Source of the DNA: Marseilla massiliensis
Lineage (GTDB): Bacteria > Bacteroidota > Bacteroidia > Bacteroidales > Bacteroidaceae
DNA: 64,000 nt
Assembly: GCF_016899955.1 (NCBI RefSeq)
Contig: NZ_JACJJL010000001.1
Coordinates: 1 to 64,000, forward strand
Direction: 5' to 3'
Positions 52,475-61,298 of this stretch are shown here, in pieces. Both the position numbers and the translations under genes were made by a program. The notes beneath the pieces were generated by a model. That model was not told the DNA's origin. It searched no databases and saw only the letters and a program-made list of their open reading frames with translations. Numbering within the stretch: position 1 is the stretch's first letter; each line of letters begins with the position of its first letter.

Positions 52475-54034
52475 TCAAGATTTATTCTGCTGACTTTTTA
52501 CAAAAGTTTCCCCTTTCTCCGTTAACACATATCCGCCTGTCTTTAAAGAGCCCTGATATTCTATCAGATTTAAAAGTTCAGATGATAATAGTTTTATTGC
52601 TCGTTCTAACGTCGCTTTTGAAATATTTATCTGCGACAATAAGGCCTTCCGTTTAATTCGTGGAGACTTGGCGATTTCTAATAATACAGCCAGCGCATTT
52701 TTATTTATAGCCTCATTTATAGCCTCATTTATAGCCTCAATGCTTGTGCCAGCCGATAAATCCATGCGCTCTACAAAGCCGTCACGACATGGTATCTCTA
52801 TCAGAAAATATGTTCTGTCATCATCTGTTTCAATACTTGCCGGAGCTGACCCGTTCCTGCGCAATTCGTCTTGTATCGTCGGAATGCCTGTGGCACGGCC
52901 TTCTGATAATCGCAACTCTTTCAGGAAATCCCCTAATCTACGGTTACGGTAACGGCGTGACTTCAGCCTTTCAGCCTTCCGTATTGCTTCAGAACTTATT
53001 GAGCGGTCCGGTCCTGCATAGCTAAGGATGGAAATCTTATTCGGCTCAATAGTTATTTCCACAGGCTCACGCTCCTGATAATCCCTATGATACAAGGCAT
53101 TTACCACTGCCTCTTCAATGGCTTGGTACGGATAGTTGAAGTAAGTGGTTGATTCGGCCTTGTCCCTTGGCTTTACAATCCGTTTCTTGATGACATTTGT
53201 CCGAATGTAGTCCAAAGTTTGCTTAATCATTTCAGGAACAGGGCCGACAATCTTTGGAATCTCTATCATGTTGTTAGGGTTCTCGACGCAACCTTCAGGA
53301 AAAACCACTATGTCAATCTGAGTTACGGGAAAGAACTTCGCAGGATTCTTGCTGAACATCATTGCCGCAACATTCTTGACCAGTCTTCTTTCTGTCGGAC
53401 CAATGAGCAAGTCCATCTGGTTAAGTATCTCCGTAAACGGCTTTGTGTCAAAGTTTTGCGCCAAACGGCTGCCTACTGTCTGTAAATAATCCAATACCAA
53501 TGCAGGTGACAGGTCGGTTGTGTCTATCTGTTCATTTCCTCTCTCGTCAAAAGGAATGCGGTTTGCCATTTCGCGCAACTCATCAAGCACTTCTCCCTTG
53601 GCTTCAATCGTGTTCGTACCACTCCTTACATACCACTTGCAAGGCGACTGATTGGCCGTGACACGCACCCTGACATTGTAAGGACGGTTAACTCCTGCCG
53701 GTATCCATATTATCAACACATATCTGCCGTCAACTTCCTGAACATCCACACGTGGCATATAATAAGGTTCAATCTTGTTGTTGTACCCAATCATGTCCCT
53801 CTGTATTCTGTCTAAATCCTCCATCGGAACACCTACAACAGGACGCTTGGCTACGCCGTTTTCCTCCTCAACGCCAACAAGAACATATCCTCCGCCAATA
53901 TTGTCAAAATCGTTAGCAAAGGCACATATTGTACGGTATATTTTGTCGGGATTCCAACCACGCTTGAATTCTATTCGGTTGGATTCCAGCTTCCGTTTGT
54001 TCAACAGGTCTTCTATGTTTACGGGTATAGGCAT
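52475..54034 (-). CDS. AlbA_2 (Schlafen-type) ATP-binding protein
   Basis: 519 aa. AlbA_2 domain about 10-150 (LESNRIEFKRGWNPDKIYRTICAFANDFDNIGGGYVLVGVEE). HATPase-like RecG-related part about 290-400 (NYPYQAIEEAVVNALYHRDYQEREPVEITI, RRLGDFLKELRLSEGRATGIPTI). A tandem EAIN repeat at about 428-443, then a winged helix (KRKALLSQINISKATLERAIKLL). First gene of the operon, so it may regulate it as well as take part. DNA-binding regulator and nucleic-acid sensor are both possible. Confidence 0.8.
   Translation of the reverse strand: MPIPVNIEDLLNKRKLESNRIEFKRGWNPDKIYRTICAFANDFDNIGGGYVLVGVEEENGVAKRPVVGVPMEDLDRIQRDMIGYNNKIEPYYMPRVDVQEVDGRYVLIIWIPAGVNRPYNVRVRVTANQSPCKWYVRSGTNTIEAKGEVLDELREMANRIPFDERGNEQIDTTDLSPALVLDYLQTVGSRLAQNFDTKPFTEILNQMDLLIGPTERRLVKNVAAMMFSKNPAKFFPVTQIDIVVFPEGCVENPNNMIEIPKIVGPVPEMIKQTLDYIRTNVIKKRIVKPRDKAESTTYFNYPYQAIEEAVVNALYHRDYQEREPVEITIEPNKISILSYAGPDRSISSEAIRKAERLKSRRYRNRRLGDFLKELRLSEGRATGIPTIQDELRRNGSAPASIETDDDRTYFLIEIPCRDGFVERMDLSAGTSIEAINEAINEAINKNALAVLLEIAKSPRIKRKALLSQINISKATLERAIKLLSSELLNLIEYQGSLKTGGYVLTEKGETFVKSQQNKS
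52703..52738 (-). repeat. In-frame 12-bp tandem repeat coding for EAIN
   Basis: Three perfect copies of ATTTATAGCCTC (plus strand), with a fourth partial copy after them. They encode EAIN repeats in the linker of the AlbA_2 protein. Copy-number change would lengthen the linker by four residues without a frameshift. Confidence 0.8.
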
Positions 54035-54187
54035 GATGAAATGACTTATTGCTCAAATGCAAAAATACCAATTTTTATCGAATTAAAGCAATGTACGTTT
54101 CAAATAATCAACGCAAAATATCAGTTGTTCTTGTTCCCGTTCGTTCTTACTTACGCCAAAGATTTTTAACAAGGACAAAAATAAAAG

Positions 54188-54213
54188 AAGGACAGCCGTT
54201 TAGGGCCATCCTT
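54188..54213 (-). terminator. Intrinsic terminator after the 54225-54604 gene pair
   Basis: On the minus strand AAGGATGGCC pairs with GGCTGTCCTT (two internal mismatches) and is followed by CTTTTATTTTTG. Confidence 0.55.
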
Positions 54214-54224
54214 CCCGTTAAGTG

Positions 54225-54458
54225 TTAAAATTGTTCTCTGCTTACTTCCTGTCCGTTATCATACCAGTAAACGTTCAAGTTCTCTGTTGTCATCCACTGG
54301 CAATTATCCAGCCTGAAGCCGTATTTGTCCTCAAGTGTTAACAAGTATTCCTCGAAGTCGTCGTATCGTTCAGATTCTTTTATTTCCTCGTCTGTCAGCC
54401 TGATAATGTTCAAGGCACCGATGCTGAAGTCGAGGATTATAACGTACCTTGGTTCCAT
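54225..54458 (-). CDS. Small hypothetical protein
   Basis: 77 aa, acidic: MEPRYVIILDFSIGALNIIRLTDEEIKESERYDDFEEYLL ... FRLDNCQWMTTENLNVYWYDNG. Such short acidic proteins are common in Bacteroides conjugative and phage-like regions. It overlaps the upstream small gene by 22 bp. Function unknown. Confidence 0.55.
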   Translation of the reverse strand: MEPRYVIILDFSIGALNIIRLTDEEIKESERYDDFEEYLLTLEDKYGFRLDNCQWMTTENLNVYWYDNGQEVSREQF

Positions 54459-54604
54459 TGTCTTTCCGTTCTTGTCAAGTGAATGTTCGTTGCCATAGGA
54501 TAGAGCCTTTTCACTTTTCCATAGGCCGTCATCTGGTTATTGGCGTTTACGTTTACATTCAGCATTACGCCATTGATTGTAATATTAAAGTGGTATCTAA
54601 TCAT
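54437..54604 (-). CDS. Very small hypothetical protein upstream of the 77-aa gene
   Basis: 55 aa: MIRYHFNITINGVMLNVNVN, ANNQMTAYGKVKRLYPMATNI, ending ERQWNQGTL. It has a beta-rich start and overlaps the next start by 22 bp, so the two are probably translated together. No known family. Confidence 0.45.
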   Translation of the reverse strand: MIRYHFNITINGVMLNVNVNANNQMTAYGKVKRLYPMATNIHLTRTERQWNQGTL

Positions 54605-54835
54605 TTTTCAGTTGCGTTTTAATGTGTTTTCTTGCTGTTATAACAAAAACAAGGATACGTGATTTTCGGTCTTTTGTCACATTTACCGTTTTCACATATC
54701 CTTGCATTTAAGAGAGTTCAGTCTTTCAGTTATTCAAGCATTTACCAAAATTTGGAGTTTTACAGAAGGTGTTTTTTCGTTTATTTGTTTTTCTCCTGTA
54801 ACTGTAATTCCTGTAAAAGCTCAAATATTCTATAA

Positions 54836-55186
54836 TCAGACCGCTTGTTTTCTTAGCCATTGTTTTACCTTGGTTTCATAATTTTCGCAATATTCCACGT
54901 TTTCGTCTATCACGGAAATCAAGTTGTCAAGATAAACGTTTTCTATGATAATCTTGTTTTTAAGGTTTTCGTCAGGAGTAAGGGTGACAGTGAACGTATC
55001 CGAGCCTTCATCATATTCGACTTTTACATAACCCGTCAACTTGAAGCCATGTACATGAAACTCCGTGCCGTTTTCCAAAGTCCTTACCGAAGCGAAGCAT
55101 ATTCCCCAACTCAAAGGGATTACACTGTGCTGAAAAATCCTCCAGATATATCTTGCCATTGAAAGCTTGTTCTTTGTTGTGTCCAT
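54836..55186 (-). CDS. Small hypothetical protein
   Basis: 116 aa from MDTTKNKLSMARYIWRIF. A beta-rich middle (GTEFHVHGFKLTGYVKVEYDEGSDTFTVTL) and helical end (VKQWLRKQAV). Preceded by an A-rich leader (AAGACAACAAAGATT) like its neighbours. No known family. Confidence 0.5.
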   Translation of the reverse strand: MDTTKNKLSMARYIWRIFQHSVIPLSWGICFASVRTLENGTEFHVHGFKLTGYVKVEYDEGSDTFTVTLTPDENLKNKIIIENVYLDNLISVIDENVEYCENYETKVKQWLRKQAV

Positions 55187-55230
55187 AATCTTTGTTGTCT
55201 TGATTTTTATTGTTTTGAATTTGATTTTTT

Positions 55231-55349
55231 GTTGATTAAATTTTCGCCGAATATCCACTATTTTCTAAAAGGCCATCAATCAACTTGTAAAAGGCCGTGT
55301 TTTGCATTTCAATAAGCCGTGTTTTAGGGCCTCGTTTACCGTCTTTTGC
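55231..55349 (-). repeat. Dispersed repeat with about 27-bp internal period, copy 1
   Basis: Read on the minus strand: GACGGTAAACGAGGCCC, TAAAACACGGCTTATTG, AAATGCAAAACACGGCC, TTTTACAAG, GGCCTTTTAGAAAATAG, ending ATCAAC. The copy at 62207-62321 on the plus strand aligns along its length (about 115 bp). Repeating AAAACACGGC-type units recur at 25-30 bp spacing. Confidence 0.6.
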
Positions 55350-55414
55350 ATCGTTGTTTTTATTGTGCCGTTAATTGATTGATATTCAGTAATTTAAGAG
55401 AACGTGATATCTGA

Positions 55415-56389
55415 TTAAGCGACATCCCCGTTCCTTTCGTAATAGAGTTCGGCCATCGCGTCGTCACATATCATAGCGAAGTCGTCAAGTCCGAGCAAGG
55501 GGTATTCCTCATGATAAAAGGAATGAAGGTCGGCAGGTGTCAATGTTGGGTCTGAAATAAGCGAATCCCTTACCAGTTCATACATTTCCTCATACTGTTC
55601 CCACCAAACCAACTGGCAGTCATAACCCTTCATCCGTCCCGGTTCATGAGGATATACCTTGGTGCAATGTGTGATTATATGCTCAATGAAGTCCAAACAT
55701 TTCATCAGGTCATTCTTGTCGGTAAACTCATTGTTCGTGTGTGGCTCGTAATAACCGCAGCTTATGTTGATGCAGGAAACATTTAATCCGTTCTCCTTCA
55801 GTTGCTCAACGTCGGTCATCATTCCTTCTGTCGGTGTATAGCCAAACTTTTCAGGCGTTATGTCCTTTATGAAATCGTCCGAGCAAATGTCCATGAATCC
55901 AATTTGTGTTATTACGTCTGATTTTCCCCTCCTGTCCGGCTGTATTACAAAGCGGCAGTCGTTAAAGAAATCCATATTTGCCTTTGAGCTTCCGATGCAA
56001 CCAACTTCCTCACCTACAAAGAATGCAACTTTTATTTCGTTAAACTTCTGGAGGCATTGAAGGCATAACCATACACCGTTTTTATCATCAGCACCTAGAC
56101 CGCAAAAACTCCTTTCCTTGGGACTATAACCAAACAATAAGTCCTTGGTTTCAATTACCGTGAAGTCTGTAGGATGGTATTTCTGCACCTGGTCAAGATG
56201 CGCCACCATGCAGGGATATGTATCTGATGTTCCCTTGGTTATGTAGATGTTCCCGGTGTTCCAGTCAAGTTCTATCTTTGCACCTTGTATGTTCTTGTCA
56301 ACCCACTTACAGACGAAGGATATTATCTTGCCCTCGTATCCTGACTTTGAGTGGATTTTATAAAGCTGTTTTAATAATTTGAAGTCCAT
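55415..56389 (-). CDS. M20/M42-like zinc peptidase
   Basis: 324 aa. SGYEGKIISFV start, YPCMVAHLDQV (metal-binding H and D, about 70-78), SFCGLGADDKNGVWLC (about 107-121; bridging D), KVAFFVGEEVGCIGSS (catalytic and metal E-E, about 137-150) and ISCGYYEPHTNNEFT (metal H, about 230). These match metallo-exopeptidases of the M20/M28/M42 clan. Cytosolic. Found in phage/ICE-like context here; substrate unknown. Confidence 0.75.
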   Translation of the reverse strand: MDFKLLKQLYKIHSKSGYEGKIISFVCKWVDKNIQGAKIELDWNTGNIYITKGTSDTYPCMVAHLDQVQKYHPTDFTVIETKDLLFGYSPKERSFCGLGADDKNGVWLCLQCLQKFNEIKVAFFVGEEVGCIGSSKANMDFFNDCRFVIQPDRRGKSDVITQIGFMDICSDDFIKDITPEKFGYTPTEGMMTDVEQLKENGLNVSCINISCGYYEPHTNNEFTDKNDLMKCLDFIEHIITHCTKVYPHEPGRMKGYDCQLVWWEQYEEMYELVRDSLISDPTLTPADLHSFYHEEYPLLGLDDFAMICDDAMAELYYERNGDVA

Positions 56390-56448
56390 GATCTTGTTGT
56401 TTTTAATTTGTTGTTGAATTTGATTTTAATTTAACTTGAAGAGAGATT

Positions 56449-56508
56449 AAAGGAGGGAGCCATGATGTTTTTGTTTTTGTTGTTTTTTCATCACAGCTTC
56501 CTCCCTTT
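56449..56508 (-). terminator. Hairpin terminator with A-rich loop
   Basis: Plus-strand arms AAAGGAGGGAGCCATGATG (56449-56467) and CATCACAGCTTCCTCCCTTT (from 56488) pair with few mismatches around a loop that is A-rich on the minus strand. It lies 10 bp after the 56515-57891 stop. Confidence 0.55.
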
Positions 56509-56514
56509 TCAGTG

Positions 56515-57891
56515 TTATGCGGCCTTAAGTTCCATTTGCTTATTCTCGGAGATATAGCAATCCTCCGCCTTTTCCTTGCATCCTTCCGAGCAGTAGCAGT
56601 TCCCCGTCAACTCCGATTCATGTCCGTCATCCTTTACAAACCATTCGCCGCACCAAGGACAACGGTCGACATCACTCTCGTGGTAATACATTTCCTCCGA
56701 GTCTATCCAAACAAATTCTCCAAGGTCGTCAACACTACAACTGTATTCCCTCCCGTGGTACATTACTATCGTAGTATCAAAGTCACCATAACATTCATGG
56801 AACTCGTCATAGCTTTCGTCATCGTTCTCCTCATACCCGTCAATACTTCCGTCTGTGGTATCAAGCTCGTAGTCGTAGCCGTTTACCTCGTAGTTATATG
56901 CTTTCCCGGCTTCCATATCGTACCATTTGAAACTATCCTGGTAAGAAAGGGTGTCTTCAGTGCCCAAGTTGCAGTCAATGTAGAAATTCTTGTCCTCCAA
57001 CGAATTACCCTCTATATCGACGAAACTTCTTGAATGGTGGCAGTCATATCCTACCTGTTTATAACCATCAATATAGCCCCCAATTATCAATGCGTTCACC
57101 AAGGCCCGTTTCAACACGTCGTCCTGGTTTGTGGAGTATTGTCTTTCAGCCAGCCTCCAGATTCTTTCCGTTCCTTCCTCATACACCTTGTTGAAGATTA
57201 TGCACCTCGCTATGATTTTTCCGTGTTCGTTCTTCAAATAGGCGGCACTTGCATCAACCGAATCACTGTAAAAGTAATGGTATCCCTTGTCTGTCATGCA
57301 ACTGTAGAAGTCTCCATCGCACTTGTTTGAATCGTAAATATCCCTGAAATTGTCATCAACGAATAAACGGTTTTCCTTCGGTTGTGATGAAAACGAGAAA
57401 GCCTGCCAGTCCTGAACGAAGCATTCCTGTAGGTAGATTATTACGCTCTCCGGTAATGTCTTTCCGAAAGATGTTTCCATGATTAAATGGCGTATGAACT
57501 TTCCGGCTTTCATCTTGAACACCTTATTACCGTTATCATGGTTTACATACCTGCAAGACCTTGAATCACCGTCTTCACATATCCCGTTGTACTTATCGGT
57601 TTCGTATTTGCCTGAACGGAAGGTATAGTTAATCAGGTTGACTTCATACGGCAGGTTGTCTTCCTCCCCTGAATCCATTATCTTCTCGAACATTATTTTC
57701 TTCAGGTCCGCCATGTTGGAGATGTTGAGAAGCGAGAAATTGTTTGTCCGTATTGCATCATGTAGTAGCTTCCTGTCCTTTATGAAGTCGAGCAGTATCC
57801 TGTTCCTTCTTGTTTTCTTCCCGTTGTCATGTTCGATTATTCCGAAGCGGCAGTTGAAGCCTTCGTATCCGTCGAAATTGTAGTATAACAT
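56515..57891 (-). CDS. Large hypothetical protein with C-terminal zinc-finger
   Basis: 458 aa, acidic, rich in Y and D. Middle: RLAERQYSTNQDDVLKRALVNALIIGGYIDGYKQVGYDCHHSRSF. The C-terminus has paired cysteines CPWCGEWF (about 415-422) and CYCSEGCKEKAE (about 437-448), a treble-clef-like zinc site. No family recognised; similar Y/D-rich zinc proteins occur in large phages and conjugative elements. Own leader and terminator. Confidence 0.55.
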   Translation of the reverse strand: MLYYNFDGYEGFNCRFGIIEHDNGKKTRRNRILLDFIKDRKLLHDAIRTNNFSLLNISNMADLKKIMFEKIMDSGEEDNLPYEVNLINYTFRSGKYETDKYNGICEDGDSRSCRYVNHDNGNKVFKMKAGKFIRHLIMETSFGKTLPESVIIYLQECFVQDWQAFSFSSQPKENRLFVDDNFRDIYDSNKCDGDFYSCMTDKGYHYFYSDSVDASAAYLKNEHGKIIARCIIFNKVYEEGTERIWRLAERQYSTNQDDVLKRALVNALIIGGYIDGYKQVGYDCHHSRSFVDIEGNSLEDKNFYIDCNLGTEDTLSYQDSFKWYDMEAGKAYNYEVNGYDYELDTTDGSIDGYEENDDESYDEFHECYGDFDTTIVMYHGREYSCSVDDLGEFVWIDSEEMYYHESDVDRCPWCGEWFVKDDGHESELTGNCYCSEGCKEKAEDCYISENKQMELKAA

Positions 57892-58070
57892 AGTCGTTCT
57901 GTTTTTAATGGTTAAACTTGAAATTGGTAAAACGAAAAAAGACAGGACACTCCACTATTCTTTTATTGTTCAGTGAAATGCCCCGCCCTTTGGTTTGGTT
58001 AGTGGGTTGTTCTTGTCTTTGCTTTGTCTTGTTTCTTTTTACTTTTGCATTCTTTGCTCTTTACAGTTAA

Positions 58071-59003
58071 TCAGACAGCGATGAGAAGGCTGCCCGAAAC
58101 GTTTGAAGTCCTCTCGTATAGCGAATAGTCAAGTTCGGGATGGTCTGCCTTGAATTGGGTCGCGTTGAATGATAGCCTTGTGGTCGGAAGTTTTCTCGTC
58201 AACCTCATTGTGCCTGTATCCCAAGTTTTCACACCCATGCTTTCCATATCCTCCAAGATTTCTGACTTCAGGATTTTCAGTTTTTCCTCTACATCGTCCT
58301 TGGTCTGGATTAGTTGCCTGATGTAGTCCTCCTGTTCCCTGTACTTTTCGGGGATGGAATAAGGGTTTATGAACTGTTTTCCTTGCAGGTCTGTATCAAG
58401 AAGTTCCTTGCAGATGTCACTTGGTATCCTTTCCACCGGCATGATATTTCTTATATGTTCAAATGTTCCGTCCTGCTTTGCCTTGTTACGGATATGGAGT
58501 ATGAACAGATTACCGACCTTAGCTCCCTTGTTCTGTAACTCGAAGAAATAGGCGTAGATTGATAACTGCCATCTCGCTTTCTCCAACTTCTCAGATGTCA
58601 TTGTTCCGTAAGTCTTGATATCACCCAAAGAAAAAGTATCATCGGAACTTCTGTAAACCTTGTCTATGTTGCTTGCCCAATTCTCCCCGTCCGTAACTGT
58701 GTATTCAGACCTTTCATGAACGAGGTCGTTTTCTTGGCACAGTCCGATGTAGTCCAATACCTCTTGTGTTCCGTCGTTTATCCAGCTTGAATCAAAAAGC
58801 TCGATACTCTCATGAACTTCAGTCCCGTACCTTGCTGCCTCTTTTATTGCTTCTTCGGGTACATTGTCGAACTCATCAGGGAACAGTTGCCTTTGTAGCA
58901 TCCCCGTAATTCCCGATAGCTGTCTGTTTCCCAACCAATACTCGTGACGCTCCTTGTTGAAAAGTACGTCGCTGTCTTTTAATTCAATCCTTGTCGTTTT
59001 CAT
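58071..59003 (-). CDS. PD-(D/E)XK phage-type exonuclease
   Basis: 310 aa from MKTTRIELKDSD. YGTEVHESIELF (about 85), the E/D...DIK core NIDKVYRSSDDTFSLGDIKTYGTMTSEKLEKARWQLSIYAYFFEL (about 135-180; D and K of GDIKT), and a C-terminal helix-rich part. This is the Cas4/RecB-like nuclease fold used by phages. With the single-strand annealing protein encoded 60 bp upstream it would form a Red/RecET-like recombination pair. Confidence 0.75.
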   Translation of the reverse strand: MKTTRIELKDSDVLFNKERHEYWLGNRQLSGITGMLQRQLFPDEFDNVPEEAIKEAARYGTEVHESIELFDSSWINDGTQEVLDYIGLCQENDLVHERSEYTVTDGENWASNIDKVYRSSDDTFSLGDIKTYGTMTSEKLEKARWQLSIYAYFFELQNKGAKVGNLFILHIRNKAKQDGTFEHIRNIMPVERIPSDICKELLDTDLQGKQFINPYSIPEKYREQEDYIRQLIQTKDDVEEKLKILKSEILEDMESMGVKTWDTGTMRLTRKLPTTRLSFNATQFKADHPELDYSLYERTSNVSGSLLIAV

Positions 59004-59063
59004 TGTTATTGATTTTAGTTGTTGTTTTACTTGATTTTTCATTATTAATTTTTAATTTAAATC

Positions 59064-59834
59064 TTATGCTGCTTTCAACTGGTTCTTTCTTTGAGTGAAC
59101 ATGGCCTTTATTTCAGCATTACCCTCAACCTCGTTTTGGTGCTGTCTGTAAAGGTTCATGAGCGAGGTGTTGTCGTTACATAAAGAAAGAGCAGTCCTTA
59201 TCCCCGAATACTTGTCTGCTTGTTGTTGGGATGTTGCGGTCGGAGTAGTAACCGTTGCTCTTGTCCTTTTAGGCTGTTGTTTCCTTTGTAGATTGTTCTC
59301 AGCCACAAGGTTCTCTTCATTTGACAAATCTTCCCCGGCATAGACATAAAGTCCCAACCCGAACATGGCCAAGTTTTTAACTAAGCACCTCATTATAGCC
59401 TTGTTGACATCGAACATGGTTGCTGCCTGTACTGTCTTTTCAACGTAGGTTTTCTTGTAGCTGTCGTAAACTTGGTAGGTGTATGGCTGTTCCTTCATCG
59501 CCTTGTTCTTTGCATCCATTACAGGCAGCCACATTTCGTAAGTCTGTCCATCTGCCGTAACCTCTGTATAAACCATTATTCCAATAGCAGGGTCGTTGAA
59601 ATATGGCAGGTTTGTCGTCGGGTCTTTTATTATCCTGTATTCGGCGTTTGGATATGCCCTTTTGAATTCTGCCCAAGCGTTTGCCCAACTTAGGTAGCTT
59701 AACTTGTCGTTCTCCCGTCTTTCAAGTTTGTCGGATAGGTCTAGTGAATAAAGGGCGTCGAACATTGCTTTCCTTCTATATTCTTCCGTCGCGTCCTTCG
59801 GTAATACTGGTCTTTCAAATCTTGTTTTGGTCAT
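59064..59834 (-). CDS. Single-strand annealing protein, Sak/DUF1071 type
   Basis: 256 aa. YLSWANAWAEFKRAYPNAEYRI (about 47-68), IGIMVYTEVTADGQTYEMWLPVMDAKNKAM (about 83-113) and VNKAIMRCLVKNLAMFGLGLYVYAGEDL (about 143-172) match DUF1071/Sak-type annealing proteins. A Q/T-rich linker follows. It would anneal ssDNA made by the neighbouring nuclease. The gene has an A-rich leader and sits after a terminator. Confidence 0.8.
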   Translation of the reverse strand: MTKTRFERPVLPKDATEEYRRKAMFDALYSLDLSDKLERRENDKLSYLSWANAWAEFKRAYPNAEYRIIKDPTTNLPYFNDPAIGIMVYTEVTADGQTYEMWLPVMDAKNKAMKEQPYTYQVYDSYKKTYVEKTVQAATMFDVNKAIMRCLVKNLAMFGLGLYVYAGEDLSNEENLVAENNLQRKQQPKRTRATVTTPTATSQQQADKYSGIRTALSLCNDNTSLMNLYRQHQNEVEGNAEIKAMFTQRKNQLKAA

Positions 59835-59900
59835 AATCGTTTTGTTTTAAAGTTGTGAATAATAATGTTTTGTTGTTGAATTAAGTCGAACCAAACAAAA

Positions 59901-59944
59901 AAGGAGGGACACACTTGTTTTTATTTTATTGTGTATCTCTCCTT
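59901..59944 (-). terminator. Hairpin terminator with long A-rich loop after DUF3871
   Basis: Plus-strand arms AAGGAGGGACACAC (59901-59914) and GTGTATCTCTCCTT (59931-59944). On the minus strand the stem is followed by TTTTTTGTTTGG. Loop of 16 nt, A-rich on the transcript. Confidence 0.6.
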
Positions 59945-59969
59945 GTAATTGATTTTGTTTAGCCGTTCC

Positions 59970-60977
59970 TTAGCTAATGAACCAGGAATAGCCCTCTGTA
60001 TCATCCCCGTTTATCGCCTTCTGTATACCTATCGCAAAGTCGGTGCAGTTCTGGTTCCTCTCAAGCCATTTGTCAATATAGCTTTGTTTCACCGCCTCGT
60101 TTCCCAACTGCATAAGGTTCCAGCAAGTAAAGTCGTCTCCGATTGTTATTCCGAAGTCAGGGTTTGAGATATAGTTTTTTACCATTGCATTGACTGCCGA
60201 ATCACCAATTGTAAGCTGCGGTAGTTTCTTTTGTTCACTGACTGGCAATACCTGGTAAAGCCTCATTCGCCCGATTATCTGGCAGAAAATTTCCTCGGAT
60301 ATGCTTGTCGATTTGAGGTCTTGAAGGACTTGCAATGTATCCTCCATCCTCGGCTCAAAACCGTTAAACAGCTCGAACGTCTTTTGCATGATATCCGCCT
60401 CGGTCAAGCATTCTATCGTTCCTGAATATCCGTCACAGGTCAACATTAAGTTTGAGCATACCCTTACTTGCCAGCCTACGAACACCTTGAACTTCATCGC
60501 CGACTTCCTGCTGTATAACTTGTCCTCGTTGTACGCTCTTACTCCTCCAATACAAAGATGTACAGTTTGTCCGTTGATTGTCCTTGTAAGGTTAAGTACG
60601 TGACAGCAGAAAGCCATTCGTTGGTAAAATACGGTTTTCTCTTTTTCCGTAAGTTCGTATGCTTTCTTGTGTTGGGCTGATGGAACACGGCCTATGATTG
60701 GATGTGAAACCCTTAACTCAACTGGCGTAAGCTCACCGAATACATTGCTTGCCACTTTTGTAACCGCTCCGATGAAGTTCTGGTGCGATATTGTAAGGCT
60801 GTTGTCGCTAAACGTTGGTATGATATTTCTCTCTGTCAGTTCTTCAAGCGATATTTCTTGTGTATTACTCTCGATGAAGTTAGGATGCCTTTTACCTTTT
60901 GCTCCATCGTCATTTGTTATAACCTCACCCTCGAATGGCATGGTTATCGTCTGTACCTGATTGTCTTTTGTTCTCAT
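59970..60977 (-). CDS. DUF3871 family protein
   Basis: 335 aa. SLTISHQNFIGAVTKVASNVFGELTPVELRVSHPIIGRVPSAQHK (about 60-105), LNLTRTINGQTVHLCIGGVRAYN and VGWQVRVCSNLMLTCDGYSG are the hallmarks of DUF3871, found in Bacteroides phage and conjugative regions near annealing proteins. Likely a replication or recombination accessory; no enzymatic motif seen. Confidence 0.75.
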   Translation of the reverse strand: MRTKDNQVQTITMPFEGEVITNDDGAKGKRHPNFIESNTQEISLEELTERNIIPTFSDNSLTISHQNFIGAVTKVASNVFGELTPVELRVSHPIIGRVPSAQHKKAYELTEKEKTVFYQRMAFCCHVLNLTRTINGQTVHLCIGGVRAYNEDKLYSRKSAMKFKVFVGWQVRVCSNLMLTCDGYSGTIECLTEADIMQKTFELFNGFEPRMEDTLQVLQDLKSTSISEEIFCQIIGRMRLYQVLPVSEQKKLPQLTIGDSAVNAMVKNYISNPDFGITIGDDFTCWNLMQLGNEAVKQSYIDKWLERNQNCTDFAIGIQKAINGDDTEGYSWFIS

Positions 60978-61000
60978 TTTGTTTGTGTTTTGATTGTTGT

Positions 61001-61138
61001 TTACCCGATGTTGAAGAAATAAAGAGCTGGACGTTGGGGCATTTTGATTGTTATTGCCTTATTATCCAGTCGATTTGCAGCTTGTTCATTGATTGAAACT
61101 ATACTGCATGATGTCTTGTTCTTCTTTGTCTTTTCCAT
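61001..61138 (-). CDS. Tiny hypothetical protein
   Basis: 45 aa, basic: MEKTKKNKTSCSIVSINEQA, AANRLDNKAITIKMPQRPALYFFNIG. ATG with A-rich leader. It is placed in line with the DUF3871 operon. Weak support beyond coding-like composition. Confidence 0.35.
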   Translation of the reverse strand: MEKTKKNKTSCSIVSINEQAANRLDNKAITIKMPQRPALYFFNIG

Positions 61139-61166
61139 GTTCCAAAGATTTTAAACGATGAAAAAC

Positions 61167-61298
61167 TAAGGAGGCTCCCGCGATTCCAATAGTTTCACGA
61201 TTACCCCCTGTAATTTCTTTATCCCCTTCAAGAGCGTAGCAATGCCCTCAAGGAAATTAATCAGAACGTCGAGGTCTTTTTCCTTAAGCACTCTCAAC
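61167..61298 (-). CDS. Tiny hypothetical protein (doubtful)
   Basis: About 43 codons from a TTG or GTG: RVLKEKDLDVLINFLEGI, ATLLKGIKKLQGVIVKLLESREPP. Amphipathic helix-like. No ATG; overlaps the end of the next small gene by 15 bp. Confidence 0.25.

Noticed and set aside
55231..55349. CRISPR array
   Set aside because: Units are degenerate, spacing is about 27 bp with no distinct spacers, and no cas genes are nearby.
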